A DNA stretch of 64,000 bases from Pseudomonas farsensis (GCF_014268805.2 NZ_JABWRF020000001.1:1994001-2058000), one strand, 5' to 3'; positions 9,981 to 19,140 are shown, counted from the first letter of the stretch. Translations and numbers: made by a program. Notes: a model not told the origin generated them from the sequence alone.

Positions 9981-11169
9981 CCGCAGCAGTCGTTACCTCT
10001 TGGCCCCTGCGCTCTATCGCCTGGCGATAGCCATTGGGCGCAAAGCATGCCGTGACCACCAGCATGGCCAGCACTGTGCAGGTAAGCAGCGCCCAGGAAG
10101 CCTGGAAATCGCCGCTGACATCGCGTAGCCAACCGGTGATGTACGGCACGATGCCCGTCACGATAAAGCCGACCCCCTGCACGAACGCTGCCAGGCTGCC
10201 CGCCTCGGCCGGCGTGCGCAGGTGCTCGATCGTCAGGGTAAGGCTCAGGCTGAAGCAGGCGCCCAGGCCCAGCCCGATCATCGCCACCCACAGGCCCATG
10301 GCACTGCCCGGTGCCAGCAGCAGCCCGGAAAAACCACCCAATTGCACCAGCAATGCCAACCATAACCCCGGCCGGCGGTCAGTCAGGCGCCGCAGTAGCA
10401 GTGGCAGCCCCAATGCACCAGCCACTTGGAACACAGTCATCAGCCCCACCAGCTCGCCACCACCCTGGGCGGTGCCGCCGTGCTCCAGGTGATAGGCCGG
10501 CAGCCACGCGACCATGCTGGTATAGCCGCCATTGATCAGCCCGAAGTACAGCGCCAGCAACCACGCCCGGCGGTTGCCGAACCAATGCCCGCGCGCAGCA
10601 CCGCCCAACGTCGTGGCTTCTTTACGCGGGCGCAGCACCAGCCAAGCGCACAGTGCCAGCACCGCCGGCACTGCCCACAGCCCAAGCCCCACCTGCCAGC
10701 GGCCAAAGTACGCACTGATCGACGGCCCCAGCAGTGCGGCCAAGCCGCCGCCACTCATCAGTGCTGCCGAGTACAGCCCCATGGCTGCAGCCAGGCGCCC
10801 GGGGAACCAGCGGTTGACCAAGCCCGGCATCATGCCTTGCACCACCGCAACGCCCAGCCCCGCCAGCACCGCACTGGCAATCAACGCGCCCGCGCTCCCC
10901 AACTGCAAGCGCCACAGGCAAGCCAGGGCAATCGCCGACAGCCCGGCGAGCATGCCGGCGTGCTCGCTCAACCAGCGCCGCAGCCACGGCTGCAACAACG
11001 GCACCAGGCCCATGCACAACACCGGCAACGCCGTCAGCAAGGCGGCCTGCTGATAACCCAGGCCGGTGCTCTGGCGCATGGGTTCAAGCAACGGCCCGAT
11101 GCTGGTGAGGATCGGCCGCAGGTTCAGCGCCAGGAGCACCACCAGCAGCAGGTCAAGTGCGCCCCTCAT
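9973..11169 (-). CDS. MFS transporter, CynX/NimT (cyanate permease-like) family
   Basis: A 398-residue inner-membrane protein with about 12 hydrophobic segments. The N-terminal LLLVVLLALNLRPILTSIGP (helix 1) is the signature of the CynX/NimT/YycB subfamily, and the second half carries LALYFGLINGGYTSMVAWLP. Family members export or import small anions such as cyanate or 2-nitroimidazole; the substrate here is unknown. I chose the ATG at 11169, just before helix 1; an ATG at 11190 is possible. It is convergent with the MocR gene (8-bp overlap) and divergent from the AhpD-like gene. Confidence 0.88.
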   Translation of the reverse strand: MRGALDLLLVVLLALNLRPILTSIGPLLEPMRQSTGLGYQQAALLTALPVLCMGLVPLLQPWLRRWLSEHAGMLAGLSAIALACLWRLQLGSAGALIASAVLAGLGVAVVQGMMPGLVNRWFPGRLAAAMGLYSAALMSGGGLAALLGPSISAYFGRWQVGLGLWAVPAVLALCAWLVLRPRKEATTLGGAARGHWFGNRRAWLLALYFGLINGGYTSMVAWLPAYHLEHGGTAQGGGELVGLMTVFQVAGALGLPLLLRRLTDRRPGLWLALLVQLGGFSGLLLAPGSAMGLWVAMIGLGLGACFSLSLTLTIEHLRTPAEAGSLAAFVQGVGFIVTGIVPYITGWLRDVSGDFQASWALLTCTVLAMLVVTACFAPNGYRQAIERRGQEVTTAAVN

Positions 11170-11416
11170 GGTTGAATCGCCTGCAGGCATTGACGGTAAG
11201 AAGCGGACATCGGTTGGGGCATGACTCGGTACTCGCTGAAAGACCGCGTCATTATCCCCAGTGCCGGGCGCCTGCAGAAATGAAGATATTGGATGCAACC
11301 CAGTGGCCACCTGAATGCCGCCATTGGCCCCCTGGCAAACGTTCGTATTGGCTATTCGGGGTTTTGCGGCCCAGCGCTAAGGTAACGCCATCTTTTCAAC
11401 CAAGCGGAGAAACGCC

Positions 11417-11854
11417 ATGCATGAACGTATCGAATGGGCCAAGCAGGCTCCGGAGGCCTACAAGGCAATGCTTGCCCTCGAGCAAGCGGTCATAGGTTCC
11501 GGCCTTGAGCATTCGCTGCTTGAGCTGGTGCGCCTGCGCGCCTCGCAGCTCAATGGCTGCGCTTACTGCATCAACCTGCATGCTAACGATGCACGCAAGG
11601 CTGGCGAAACCGAGGCGCGTCTGCAAACCCTGAGCGTGTGGCGCGAAACCCGCTTCTTCACCCCACGCGAGTGTGCGGCGCTGGCGTGGGTAGAGAGCCT
11701 GACCCAGCTCCCGGTGCGCGGCGCGCCACAGCCAGAGTACGAAGCGTTGTTCGAGCATTTTTCGCCCAACGAGGTGACCAATCTGACCCTGGCGATTGCC
11801 ACCATCAATGCCTGGAACCGCTTTGGTGTGGGCTTTGCGATGGTGCCGGCCTAA
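11417..11854 (+). CDS. carboxymuconolactone decarboxylase-family (AhpD-like) protein
   Basis: The 145-residue all-helical protein has the AhpD-type redox motif: CxxC with a downstream His in NGCAYCINLHANDARKAGE (about residues 49-67). This places it with alkylhydroperoxidase-like CMD proteins that reduce peroxides or carry thiol-disulfide exchange. The ATG at 11417 has a GCGGAG site eight bases upstream. It is a single-gene unit divergent from the MFS gene; no ahpC partner is nearby. The physiological electron donor is unknown. Confidence 0.92.
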   Translation: MHERIEWAKQAPEAYKAMLALEQAVIGSGLEHSLLELVRLRASQLNGCAYCINLHANDARKAGETEARLQTLSVWRETRFFTPRECAALAWVESLTQLPVRGAPQPEYEALFEHFSPNEVTNLTLAIATINAWNRFGVGFAMVPA

Positions 11855-12057
11855 CACTCATAGGATTCAAGCAGCAGAGACAAGCGCCTATCGAACTACG
11901 CCTAAAGGGTCGTGTGCTCAGCGCACGCCCACCTCCACCACGCCACCTGCGCCAGAAGCGCATGACCTGTCATTTGTGCCAGTTGCTATCTATACAGTCT
12001 CGCACCACAGTTTATTGGAATGCCAATCCCCGTAATACCACCAATCAGGAGCGCTAT

Positions 12058-13014
12058 ATGGGACGCCTGGCCACCCGTGTTCGGTTCTTTTATCAGAACA
12101 ACAAATTAGTAACGTTTGAACACGGCCTGCAACTACGCAGTATTCTACGTGACAACGACAGGCCACTGGCTGAACTCAGCCTATCTGGTGGCAACGGGGT
12201 GCTCGCAACCGACGACCACCACTCAGTCCTTGTCAAATTCAATGGCGACACAACGCCAGCCCAGGCCTATACGGCGTACGGCCAAAACCCGGCGCCCCAG
12301 TCAGCCCGACCACTGTGCGGCTTCAATGGGGAATACTACGAGGCGACATCCGCGTGCTATCTGCTGGGTAATGGATATCGCGCCTACAGCCCGGCGTTGA
12401 TGCGGTTTCACTCGCCCGACAGCTGGGCCCCGTTTGGGAGTGGGAGGGTGAATGCCTATGCGTATTGCAGCGCTGACCCGATCAATCACTGCGACCCAAG
12501 CGGGCATGTACTGGCTCTGGTCAAGCCTGCGCCAGCTGTTGCCAATGTCGCCCCTAAGACGCCCGGTGCTTTTCGGCCCACGAGGAGCGCAATTCATAGA
12601 CGTTTCGAGGTAGACCATTATGAAACGCTGACCACAACGACCATCAAAACCGTGGGGCGAGGTCGCCATGCTCAAGACCAGGCGGAGACTACCACCCGCC
12701 GAACGATGCGGACTACCTCTCTCTTCGAAGTGAACGCTAACCCACAGAACCGCGATGCCGTGGTCTATGTCACTCAAGTAAACCTGGACAGCTTTCTTGA
12801 AACACGCAACGAGCTGTTCCTCGCAAAACAGGCCGATGCACTGGGTATTTCTGTCAGCGTTCCCTACATCAATAACCTGAAAAACCGACTTGATGGCCTG
12901 TCTTTCTGGGGCAACGCACTGGCCGCAAGAGCCGCCAACCCGAACGACTTAAGTGCTTACCAGCACGGCGCGTTCAGAACTAGTCCAGGCGGCACCGCAA
13001 TCAGACTTGGCTGA
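12058..13014 (+). CDS. short RHS-repeat core protein with variable C-terminal tail
   Basis: The ATG at 12058 follows an AGGAG site and gives 318 residues. Residues about 20-145 hold a C-terminal RHS core: LLGNGYRAYSPALMRFHSPD, then the NAYAYCSADPINHCDPSG motif that ends the conserved part. After DPSG comes a roughly 170-residue tail I do not recognise, Thr/Arg-rich at first (TTRRTMRTTS) and then helical. The architecture is that of a short orphan polymorphic toxin tip. No recognisable immunity gene lies downstream; a 61-codon frame at 12953-13138 overlaps the 3' end and may be a shifted continuation. It shares the core with the large RHS locus at 27.5-34.9 kb. The toxin function is an inference. 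Confidence 0.8.
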   Translation: MGRLATRVRFFYQNNKLVTFEHGLQLRSILRDNDRPLAELSLSGGNGVLATDDHHSVLVKFNGDTTPAQAYTAYGQNPAPQSARPLCGFNGEYYEATSACYLLGNGYRAYSPALMRFHSPDSWAPFGSGRVNAYAYCSADPINHCDPSGHVLALVKPAPAVANVAPKTPGAFRPTRSAIHRRFEVDHYETLTTTTIKTVGRGRHAQDQAETTTRRTMRTTSLFEVNANPQNRDAVVYVTQVNLDSFLETRNELFLAKQADALGISVSVPYINNLKNRLDGLSFWGNALAARAANPNDLSAYQHGAFRTSPGGTAIRLG

Positions 13015-13154
13015 GAGGACAGCTCCCGTGGGCTCTGGAACTGTTGCCTCTGCCAGTATTGAAATCTCTACGGCGGTTCACAATCGGCTTAAGGCAAACC
13101 CACTCATCCAATGCGATAGGGACTTCAATCCTGAGTGAAGCACCGAATCGCACA

Positions 13155-14084
13155 CTAGGGCCTGCGCCACACCGCCGCCGCCACCTCCACAGGTTCAGGC
13201 AGCAGCCGGTTATCGAAGAACAGCTGCGCAGTCTTCTGCTGCGCCGCGACGATCTCATCGGTCACCGGCAGCACCGGCGAGGCCGGGCGGTGGCTGAAAC
13301 TGCGCTGGACCACGGCCTCCGGCAAGCCCATAAAGGCTGCCAGCAGTTTGATGCTGCCGGTCTCGTCACTGCGGGTCAGCGCCTCGGCCTGGTTGATTTC
13401 ATCGAGTACCTGAGCGACGAACACGGCATTGGCCTGCACATAAGGCCGTGCCCCCAGCATGAACGGCCCGGACAGGCCCAGCCCTTGCCCGTCCGCCAGC
13501 AAGCGCGCCTTCCCTTCCAGTTCGATCGCCGAATAGAACGGGTCCCAGATCGCCCATGCATCGACGCTACCGCGCTCGAACGCGGCCCGTGCATCGGCCG
13601 GGGCCAGATACACCGGCTGCACGTCGGTCATGCTCAACCCGGCGTTGGCCAGCGCACGCAGCACCAGGTTGTGGGCGCTGGAACCTTTCTGCAAGGCAAT
13701 CCGCTTGCCTTTGAGCGCCGCCACCGAGGTGATCGGGCTTTGCGCAGGCACCAGAATGACCTCTGCGCGTGGCTTGGGCGGCTCTGCACCGATGTACAGC
13801 AGGTCGGCACCGGCGGCCTGGGCGAAAATCGGCGGGATATCCCCCGTCGAGCCGATATCCAGGCTACCGATGTTCAGCGCTTCGAGCATCTGCGGGCCTG
13901 CCGGAAACTCGATCCATTGCACCTGAGTGCCAGTAAACCGCTGCTCCAGTAAGCGGTGCTGCTTGGCCAGCACCAGGCTGATCGAGCCTTTCTGGTAACC
14001 GATGCGCAAGCTGGCGGGGTCGGCGGCCTGGGCCAGGCCTGCCAGTGCCGCCAGTAGCAGCACGGTGAAACTTAACAGTCGCAT
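13155..14084 (-). CDS. ABC-transporter substrate-binding protein, sulfonate/nitrate/taurine (SsuA-like) type
   Basis: A 309-residue periplasmic protein with a Sec signal peptide (residues 1-20, LLLAALAGLAQA cleaved before ADPAS). It has the NMT1/SsuA binding fold: LRIGYQKGSISLVLAKQ, SLDIGSTGDIPPIFAQAAG and GSVDAWAIWDPFYSAIE are classic aliphatic-sulfonate binding protein segments. No permease or ATPase is adjacent; its start lies three bases after the stop of an aldo/keto reductase gene, so the pair is coupled. It must share a transporter encoded elsewhere or act with the nearby receptor. Ligand assignment (organosulfur) is inference. Confidence 0.9.
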   Translation of the reverse strand: MRLLSFTVLLLAALAGLAQAADPASLRIGYQKGSISLVLAKQHRLLEQRFTGTQVQWIEFPAGPQMLEALNIGSLDIGSTGDIPPIFAQAAGADLLYIGAEPPKPRAEVILVPAQSPITSVAALKGKRIALQKGSSAHNLVLRALANAGLSMTDVQPVYLAPADARAAFERGSVDAWAIWDPFYSAIELEGKARLLADGQGLGLSGPFMLGARPYVQANAVFVAQVLDEINQAEALTRSDETGSIKLLAAFMGLPEAVVQRSFSHRPASPVLPVTDEIVAAQQKTAQLFFDNRLLPEPVEVAAAVWRRP

Positions 14085-14087
14085 GGC

Positions 14088-15131
14088 TTAGTCCTTCCAG
14101 TCGGTCGAGGGCTTTTCCCACAAATTGATACCGCCTTCGACGGCGTGCTGGTCGATTTCAGCGAGCTCTTCGGCGCTGAACGTCAGGTTGTCGAGGGCGG
14201 CGACGTTCTCACTGATCTGCTCCGGCCGGCTGGCGCCGATCAGCGCAGAACTGACCCGCTTGTCGCGCAGGGTCCAGGCCAAGGCCAACTGGGCCAGGCT
14301 CTGGCCGCGGCGACGAGCGATTTCGTTGAGGGCACGGGCGCGCTGCAAATTGGTTTCGCTCAGGTGCTGCGCCAGCAGCGAACCACCGCCTGCGCGGTTG
14401 ACGCGGGCATCGGCGGGGATGCCGTGCAGGTACTTGTCGGTCAAAAGGCCCTGTGCCAGCGCGGTGAAGACGATCACCCCGGCGCCGAGGTCATCGGTAG
14501 CCTCAAGCAAATCGCCCTCGATCCAGCGGTTGAACAGGTTGTAGGACGGCTGGTGGATCAGCAGAGGGACGTTCAGCGCGTCAAGCAGCGAAGCGATTTC
14601 ACGGGTTTTGCCTGCGGAGTACGAGGAAATGCCGATATACAGCGCCTTGCCCTGGCGCACGATATCGGCCAGCGCGATGGCGGTTTCTTCCAGCGGCGTG
14701 TCGGGGTCGAAGCGGTGCGAGTAGAAGATATCGACGTAGTCCAGGCCCAGGCGTTTCAGGCTCTGGTCGAGGCTGGCATGCAGATACTTGCGCGAGCTGC
14801 CGCCCTGCCCGTAGGGCCCCGGCCACATGTCCCAACCGGCCTTGCTGGAGATGATCAGCTCGTCACGGTAGCCGCGCAGGTCCTCGCGCAGCAGACGGCC
14901 GAAGTTGGTTTCGGCGCTGCCATAGGGCGGGCCGTAGTTGTTGGCCAGGTCGAAATGGTTGATGCCAGCATCGAACGCGGTACGCAGCAACGCGCGCTGA
15001 GTGTCGATGGGGGTGGCATCGCCGAAGTTGTGCCACAGGCCCAACGACAAGGCTGGCAATACCAGGCCGCTGCGGCCGACGCGGCGGTACGGGATACGCG
15101 AATAGCGCTCAGGGTTGGCGCGGTATGTCAT
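14088..15131 (-). CDS. mgrA: aldo/keto reductase, YghZ/MgrA type
   Basis: This 347-residue NADPH-dependent reductase matches the length and features of YghZ (L-glyceraldehyde 3-phosphate reductase). It starts MTYRANPERYSRIPYRRVG. The tetrad includes Asp and Tyr in HFDLANNYGPPYGSAE, Lys in ELIISSKAGWDMWPGPYG and His in DIFYSHRFDPDTPLEET. The C-terminal IGASRPEQISEN is the NADP loop. An AGGAG site precedes the ATG. It lies between an LLM monooxygenase gene (68 bp upstream) and the binding protein, suggesting that it reduces an aldehyde released by the monooxygenase; that role is inferred from context. Confidence 0.93.
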   Translation of the reverse strand: MTYRANPERYSRIPYRRVGRSGLVLPALSLGLWHNFGDATPIDTQRALLRTAFDAGINHFDLANNYGPPYGSAETNFGRLLREDLRGYRDELIISSKAGWDMWPGPYGQGGSSRKYLHASLDQSLKRLGLDYVDIFYSHRFDPDTPLEETAIALADIVRQGKALYIGISSYSAGKTREIASLLDALNVPLLIHQPSYNLFNRWIEGDLLEATDDLGAGVIVFTALAQGLLTDKYLHGIPADARVNRAGGGSLLAQHLSETNLQRARALNEIARRRGQSLAQLALAWTLRDKRVSSALIGASRPEQISENVAALDNLTFSAEELAEIDQHAVEGGINLWEKPSTDWKD

Positions 15132-15199
15132 GTGAACTCCTAATAAAGCGCTGTAACTAATTGATTTTTATAAGCCACAAGTAGCCCCCGTGCGGTTGA

Positions 15200-16519
15200 T
15201 CAACTGAAGTACGGATTGGCCGGCCGCTGCAGGCCGAGATGTTCACGCAAGGTGCGCCCTTGATAATGGGAACGAAACAGCCCTCGGCGCTGCAGCTCGG
15301 GCACCACCCATTGGGCAAAGTCTTCAAGGCCCTGCGGCAGGTGCGGCACCAGAATGTTGAAGCCATCCGCCGCATGGCCTTCGAACCAGGCCTGCAACTG
15401 GTCGGCGATCTGCGTTGGGGTGCCGATCAGGCTGAAATGCCCCCGTCCCCCCGCGATGCGCTGGCCGAGCTGGCCCAGGGTCAGGCCTTCACTACCGGCA
15501 AGCTCGGTGAGTAGCTGCTGGCGGCTGCGCTGGCCATCCTCGGTGGACGGCAACTCGGGCAGCGGGCCATCCAGCGGATAACCCGACAGGTCGAAATTAC
15601 CCAGCATGCGCCCAAGCAATGCCACGCCAACCCTTGGGTCGACCAGGGCCTGGAAGCGTTCTGCCTTGTCTTGCGCTTCGGCTTCGCTGCGCCCGACTAC
15701 CACGTACACGCCGGGCATGATCTTCAGGTCATCCTTGCAACGCCCGTAACCTGCCAGGCGGCCTTTCAGGTCAGCGTAGAAGGCTTGCGCTGCGCCCAGC
15801 GATGGCTGCGCGGTAAACACCACTTCGGCGCTTTGCGCAGCAAGCTCGCGGCCGCTTTCAGAAGACCCCGCTTGCACCAGCACAGGCCGGCCTTGGGGCG
15901 CGCGGGCCACGTTGAGCGGGCCTTTGACCCGGAAGTGCTCGCCGCTGTGAGCCAGCGCCCGCACACCATCGGGCCGGTGGAACTGGCCGGTGGCCTTGTC
16001 GCGCACGAAGGCATCGTCGGCCCAGCTGTCCCAAAGGCCCTGCACTACCTGCTGGAATTCGCGGGCGCGGGCATAGCGGTCGGCATGGCCGATATGCGCT
16101 TGGCGGCCGAAATTGCCAGCTTCGGCGGCGGCATCGGAGGTGACCAGGTTCCAACCGGCGCGCCCGCCCGACAGGTGATCGAGGGAGGCGAACTTGCGTG
16201 CTACATGGTACGGCTCGTTGTAGCTGGTGGTGGCGGTGGCAATGAGGCCGATGCGCTCGGTGACGACGCTCAGTGCAGACAACAGCGTCAAAGGCTCGAA
16301 GTACACCGAGCGGGCGCTGTGGCTGGCCAAGGCATCGCTTGGGGCCGCCACGCTGTCGGCCACGAACAACGCGTCGAAGCAGGCGCTTTCGGCAACCTGC
16401 GCGGCGCGGCGGTAGACGCTGAAATCCAGCGGGTCGGCTGGTACGTCGGGGTGGCGCCAGGCAGCGACATGGTGGCCGGTAGCCATAAGGAAGGCGCCCA
16501 AGCTGAGTTGGCGGGTCAT
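15200..16519 (-). CDS. flavin-dependent LLM-class monooxygenase, NtaA/SnaA/DszA family
   Basis: The 439-residue luciferase-like monooxygenase uses FMNH2 supplied by a separate reductase. Family hallmarks are the start LGAFLMATGHHVAAWRHPD, the LSGGRAGWNLVTS segment, NFGRQAHIGHADRYARAREF and the C-terminal DGFNILVPHLPQGLEDF. Relatives oxidise nitrilotriacetate, dibenzothiophene sulfone or related sulfur and nitrogen compounds. ATG 16519 has an AGAGG site; an upstream ATG at 16534 would add five residues. With the SsuA-like protein and the TonB receptor it suggests organosulfur scavenging. No flavin reductase is seen nearby. Confidence 0.93.
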   Translation of the reverse strand: MTRQLSLGAFLMATGHHVAAWRHPDVPADPLDFSVYRRAAQVAESACFDALFVADSVAAPSDALASHSARSVYFEPLTLLSALSVVTERIGLIATATTSYNEPYHVARKFASLDHLSGGRAGWNLVTSDAAAEAGNFGRQAHIGHADRYARAREFQQVVQGLWDSWADDAFVRDKATGQFHRPDGVRALAHSGEHFRVKGPLNVARAPQGRPVLVQAGSSESGRELAAQSAEVVFTAQPSLGAAQAFYADLKGRLAGYGRCKDDLKIMPGVYVVVGRSEAEAQDKAERFQALVDPRVGVALLGRMLGNFDLSGYPLDGPLPELPSTEDGQRSRQQLLTELAGSEGLTLGQLGQRIAGGRGHFSLIGTPTQIADQLQAWFEGHAADGFNILVPHLPQGLEDFAQWVVPELQRRGLFRSHYQGRTLREHLGLQRPANPYFS

Positions 16520-16561
16520 GGAATACCTCTGCATTTTGATCGAAAACGTGAGCTGTGCAGC

Positions 16562-16683
16562 CTTGTGCCGGCCTCATCGCAGGCTGTCGCCAGCTCCCAC
16601 AGGGATCTGCGCCAGACTCGGATGTCGCGGTTGACGCGGTCTCTGTGGGAGCTGGCGACAGCCTGCGATGAGGCCGGCACAGG
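16562..16683. repeat. 41-bp inverted repeat pair between monooxygenase and receptor genes
   Basis: Arms 16562-16602 and 16643-16683 are inverted copies with one mismatch around a 40-nt loop. Each arm contains the module GGCCTCATCGCAGGCTGTCG followed by CCAGCTCCCAC. The same module occurs once at each composite repeat (27400-27430 and 52522-52552). The element lies just beyond the receptor stop and upstream of the monooxygenase start, where it may dampen readthrough between them. Confidence 0.88.
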
Positions 16684-16698
16684 ACTGTGCGATGGCGG

Positions 16699-18894
16699 TT
16701 AGAAGTCTTTGCGCACCTGCACGCCGAAGTAGCGGCCATCATCGCGGGGCACCGAGCGGTAGATGTAGTCGCCACCACTGGCCAGCATCTGCGCGTAGGA
16801 CTTGTCGCCCAGGTTCTTGCCCAGCAATGCCACGCGCCACCCCTCGTTGTAATCGGCCAGGGCAATGCTGGCGTTCCAGCTGCCATAGGCGCCCTGCACG
16901 GTGTCTGGGTTCTGGTCGAGGCTGAACTGCACCGCATCCTGCCAGCTGAAGTCGCTGGAAAGCTCCAGGTCCAGGCCGTTGTTCAGCGGGATGCTGTAGT
17001 CGGCGCGGACATAGGTTTTCCAATCAGGGGTAAATGGCAGGTGGCCGCCGTCGATATTGCAGTTTGCTGCAGCCCCTGCCGGGCAGTTGAAGTGGTCGAC
17101 CCGCGCCTTGGTATAAGCCACTGCCGCCGACAGTTTCAGTTGCCGGGTGGCCTGCAGGCTGGCGTCCAGTTCCACGCCTTGGGTATTGACCTTGCCGGCG
17201 TTGACCAGGCGGGTGACCACCTGGTTGGCCACGGTGTCGAAGAAGTTGGCCTGGTAATTGTCGTAGTCGGTGTGGAAGACCGCGAGGTTGGCCACCAGAC
17301 GGTTGTCCAGCGCCGTGCTCTTGAGGCCGATTTCGTAGGCATCGGAGGTTTCCGGCTTCAGCGCGCCGGTATCACGTGGCTGCATGTTGAAAAACACGTT
17401 GTAAGCTGGGCCCTTGTAGCCCCGCGAATAGGTGACATAACCGCTGAGGTTGTCAGTGAAGTCGTATTGCAAGCCGGTCCGGCCGCTCCAGCCATCTTCG
17501 TCGACCGAGCCTGAACTTGCCGTCGAGGGCTGGATGCCAGGCACTTGCGTGGCCGACGTCGAAACCCGACGGTGATCGTACTCAAGGTCGTCATGGGTCC
17601 AGCGCAGGCCGAAGATGGCCCGGAAATCGTCGGTGAAGTTGAAGGTGTTCTCGCCGAACAGCGCCACGCTGTCGTTGCGGGTCGAGTAGTCGGCCCGGCC
17701 GTTGCTGGGCACCCCGGCGTTGACGGACAAGCGCTGGTACACCTCGTTGGAGGTGCCGTGCATGTAGAAGGCGCCGAGCACGTACTCGTTGAACTCACCC
17801 TTGGGCGAGGTCAGGCGAAATTCCTGGCTGTACTGGTCGTAATCGACCGTGCCCTTGTCGTGGGACGCGGTGACCGGCAGCAGCGCGCGGCGGTCGCCGT
17901 CCTGGTACTGGGTGTTGTCCCAGCCGCGCCAAGCGCTGATCGAGGTCAGGGTGTAGTCGCCCAGTTGCCAATCAAGCTGCGCCGACAGGCCCTGGTTTTC
18001 ATCCTCGACGTGGGTCTTGAAATCACTGTTGATGTCACGGTTGTGGGCGCTGGGCACAACTGCGCCGAGCTGGCGGGCAAAGGCACTGCTCGCCTTGGTC
18101 ACGACGCCACTGGGCAAGGTGTCCTGGCCTTTCATGTAATCGCCGATCAGGGTCAGGCGCAGTGCTTCGCTGGGTTCGAACTCAAGCTTGCCGCGCAGGC
18201 CCTTGCGCTGGTAGCCATTGACGTCATGGCCATTGGCGATGTTCTCGACGTTGCCGTCGTAGTCACCCCACAAGGTGCTCAGCGAGCCTTTGAGGTGCTC
18301 GTCAAGGCGTCCGCCGATGCCGAAACGCAGGCGGTTTTCATCACCCCCGCCAAAGTGCGAGTAGTCGACATAGCCGTGTGTCTGCTCCGGGATTGCCTTG
18401 CTCACCACATTGAGCACACCGGCCGACGCATTCTTGCCGAACAGTGTGCCCTGCGGGCCGCGCAGCACCTCGATACGCTCAAGGTCGAGCAAGTCGAGGG
18501 TGGACTGGCCGGGGCGGCCGAACACCACGCCATCGACTACCGTCGCCACCGTGGGTTCGACGCCCGGCGAGGTGGAAATGGTGCCGACGCCGCGGATGAA
18601 CAGCGAGGTGTCCTTGTTCGAGGCACCTGCCCTGTAGTTGAGGGTCGGTACCTGCTGCACGATGCTGGCGACATTGTTGCGGTTGTCGCGCTCCAGCTGT
18701 TCGCCGTCCACTACCGAAACAGCTACCGGGACCTTTTGCAGTGGTACCTCGCGGCGTGTCGCGGTGACCGTAACCGCGTCCAGGGCGACCGGCTCGGCAG
18801 CCTCGGCGGTGTGGCCGATGGCGGCGAGCAGGATGGCGCTGGCCAGCGGGCCACGGCGTAGGTTGGGAAACGACGAAGTACGGCTTGTCTGCAT
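16699..18894 (-). CDS. TonB-dependent outer-membrane receptor
   Basis: A protein of about 731 residues with signal peptide (ending TAEAAEP), a TonB-box-like DAVTVTATRRE, a plug domain (LERIEVLRGPQGTLFGKNAS) and a 22-strand barrel. It ends in the Phe-terminated sequence FGVQVRKDF expected for BAM-dependent insertion. I took ATG 18894 (an AGGG site 11 bases upstream); a GTG at 18903 is possible. It is divergent from a LacI regulator, with two palindromic operators between them, and upstream of the monooxygenase genes. It likely imports the substrate of that pathway; iron-siderophore uptake is the alternative, but no Fur-like box was obvious. Confidence 0.94.
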   Translation of the reverse strand: MQTSRTSSFPNLRRGPLASAILLAAIGHTAEAAEPVALDAVTVTATRREVPLQKVPVAVSVVDGEQLERDNRNNVASIVQQVPTLNYRAGASNKDTSLFIRGVGTISTSPGVEPTVATVVDGVVFGRPGQSTLDLLDLERIEVLRGPQGTLFGKNASAGVLNVVSKAIPEQTHGYVDYSHFGGGDENRLRFGIGGRLDEHLKGSLSTLWGDYDGNVENIANGHDVNGYQRKGLRGKLEFEPSEALRLTLIGDYMKGQDTLPSGVVTKASSAFARQLGAVVPSAHNRDINSDFKTHVEDENQGLSAQLDWQLGDYTLTSISAWRGWDNTQYQDGDRRALLPVTASHDKGTVDYDQYSQEFRLTSPKGEFNEYVLGAFYMHGTSNEVYQRLSVNAGVPSNGRADYSTRNDSVALFGENTFNFTDDFRAIFGLRWTHDDLEYDHRRVSTSATQVPGIQPSTASSGSVDEDGWSGRTGLQYDFTDNLSGYVTYSRGYKGPAYNVFFNMQPRDTGALKPETSDAYEIGLKSTALDNRLVANLAVFHTDYDNYQANFFDTVANQVVTRLVNAGKVNTQGVELDASLQATRQLKLSAAVAYTKARVDHFNCPAGAAANCNIDGGHLPFTPDWKTYVRADYSIPLNNGLDLELSSDFSWQDAVQFSLDQNPDTVQGAYGSWNASIALADYNEGWRVALLGKNLGDKSYAQMLASGGDYIYRSVPRDDGRYFGVQVRKDF

Positions 18895-18988
18895 GATGCT
18901 CACTGCCCTGAAAGACCAGACGAAAGAAGACGCTGTGGTTGTCTGGTCTCGCTCGTGCGAGTGGCAGCCGATTGCCGACAGCAGCGCT

Positions 18989-19002
18989 TGTTAGCGCTAA
19001 CA
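18989..19002. promoter_or_regulatory. LacI-family operator, distal copy
   Basis: TGTTAGCGCTAACA is a perfect 14-bp palindrome with the central CG typical of LacI/GalR operators. It lies about 95 bp upstream of the receptor start and about 139 bp upstream of the regulator start. Confidence 0.75.
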
Positions 19003-19090
19003 GAGGCCAGTATTCGACGCTGCTGGTTAGCAGGTCAAATACTAAAAAACGATCTTCTTATGCGTTATGGTTCTTTGCTGGAGGTGCGGT

Positions 19091-19104
19091 GGTTAGCGCT
19101 AACA
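19091..19104. promoter_or_regulatory. LacI-family operator, proximal copy
   Basis: GGTTAGCGCTAACA repeats the 10-bp palindromic core TTAGCGCTAA of the first site; the two centres are 102 bp apart, suitable for looping. It lies 36 bp upstream of the regulator GTG, so autoregulation is likely. Confidence 0.75.
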
Positions 19105-19140
19105 TCGCCGCTTTGCACCCAGGCCGCCGAGGTACCCCAC

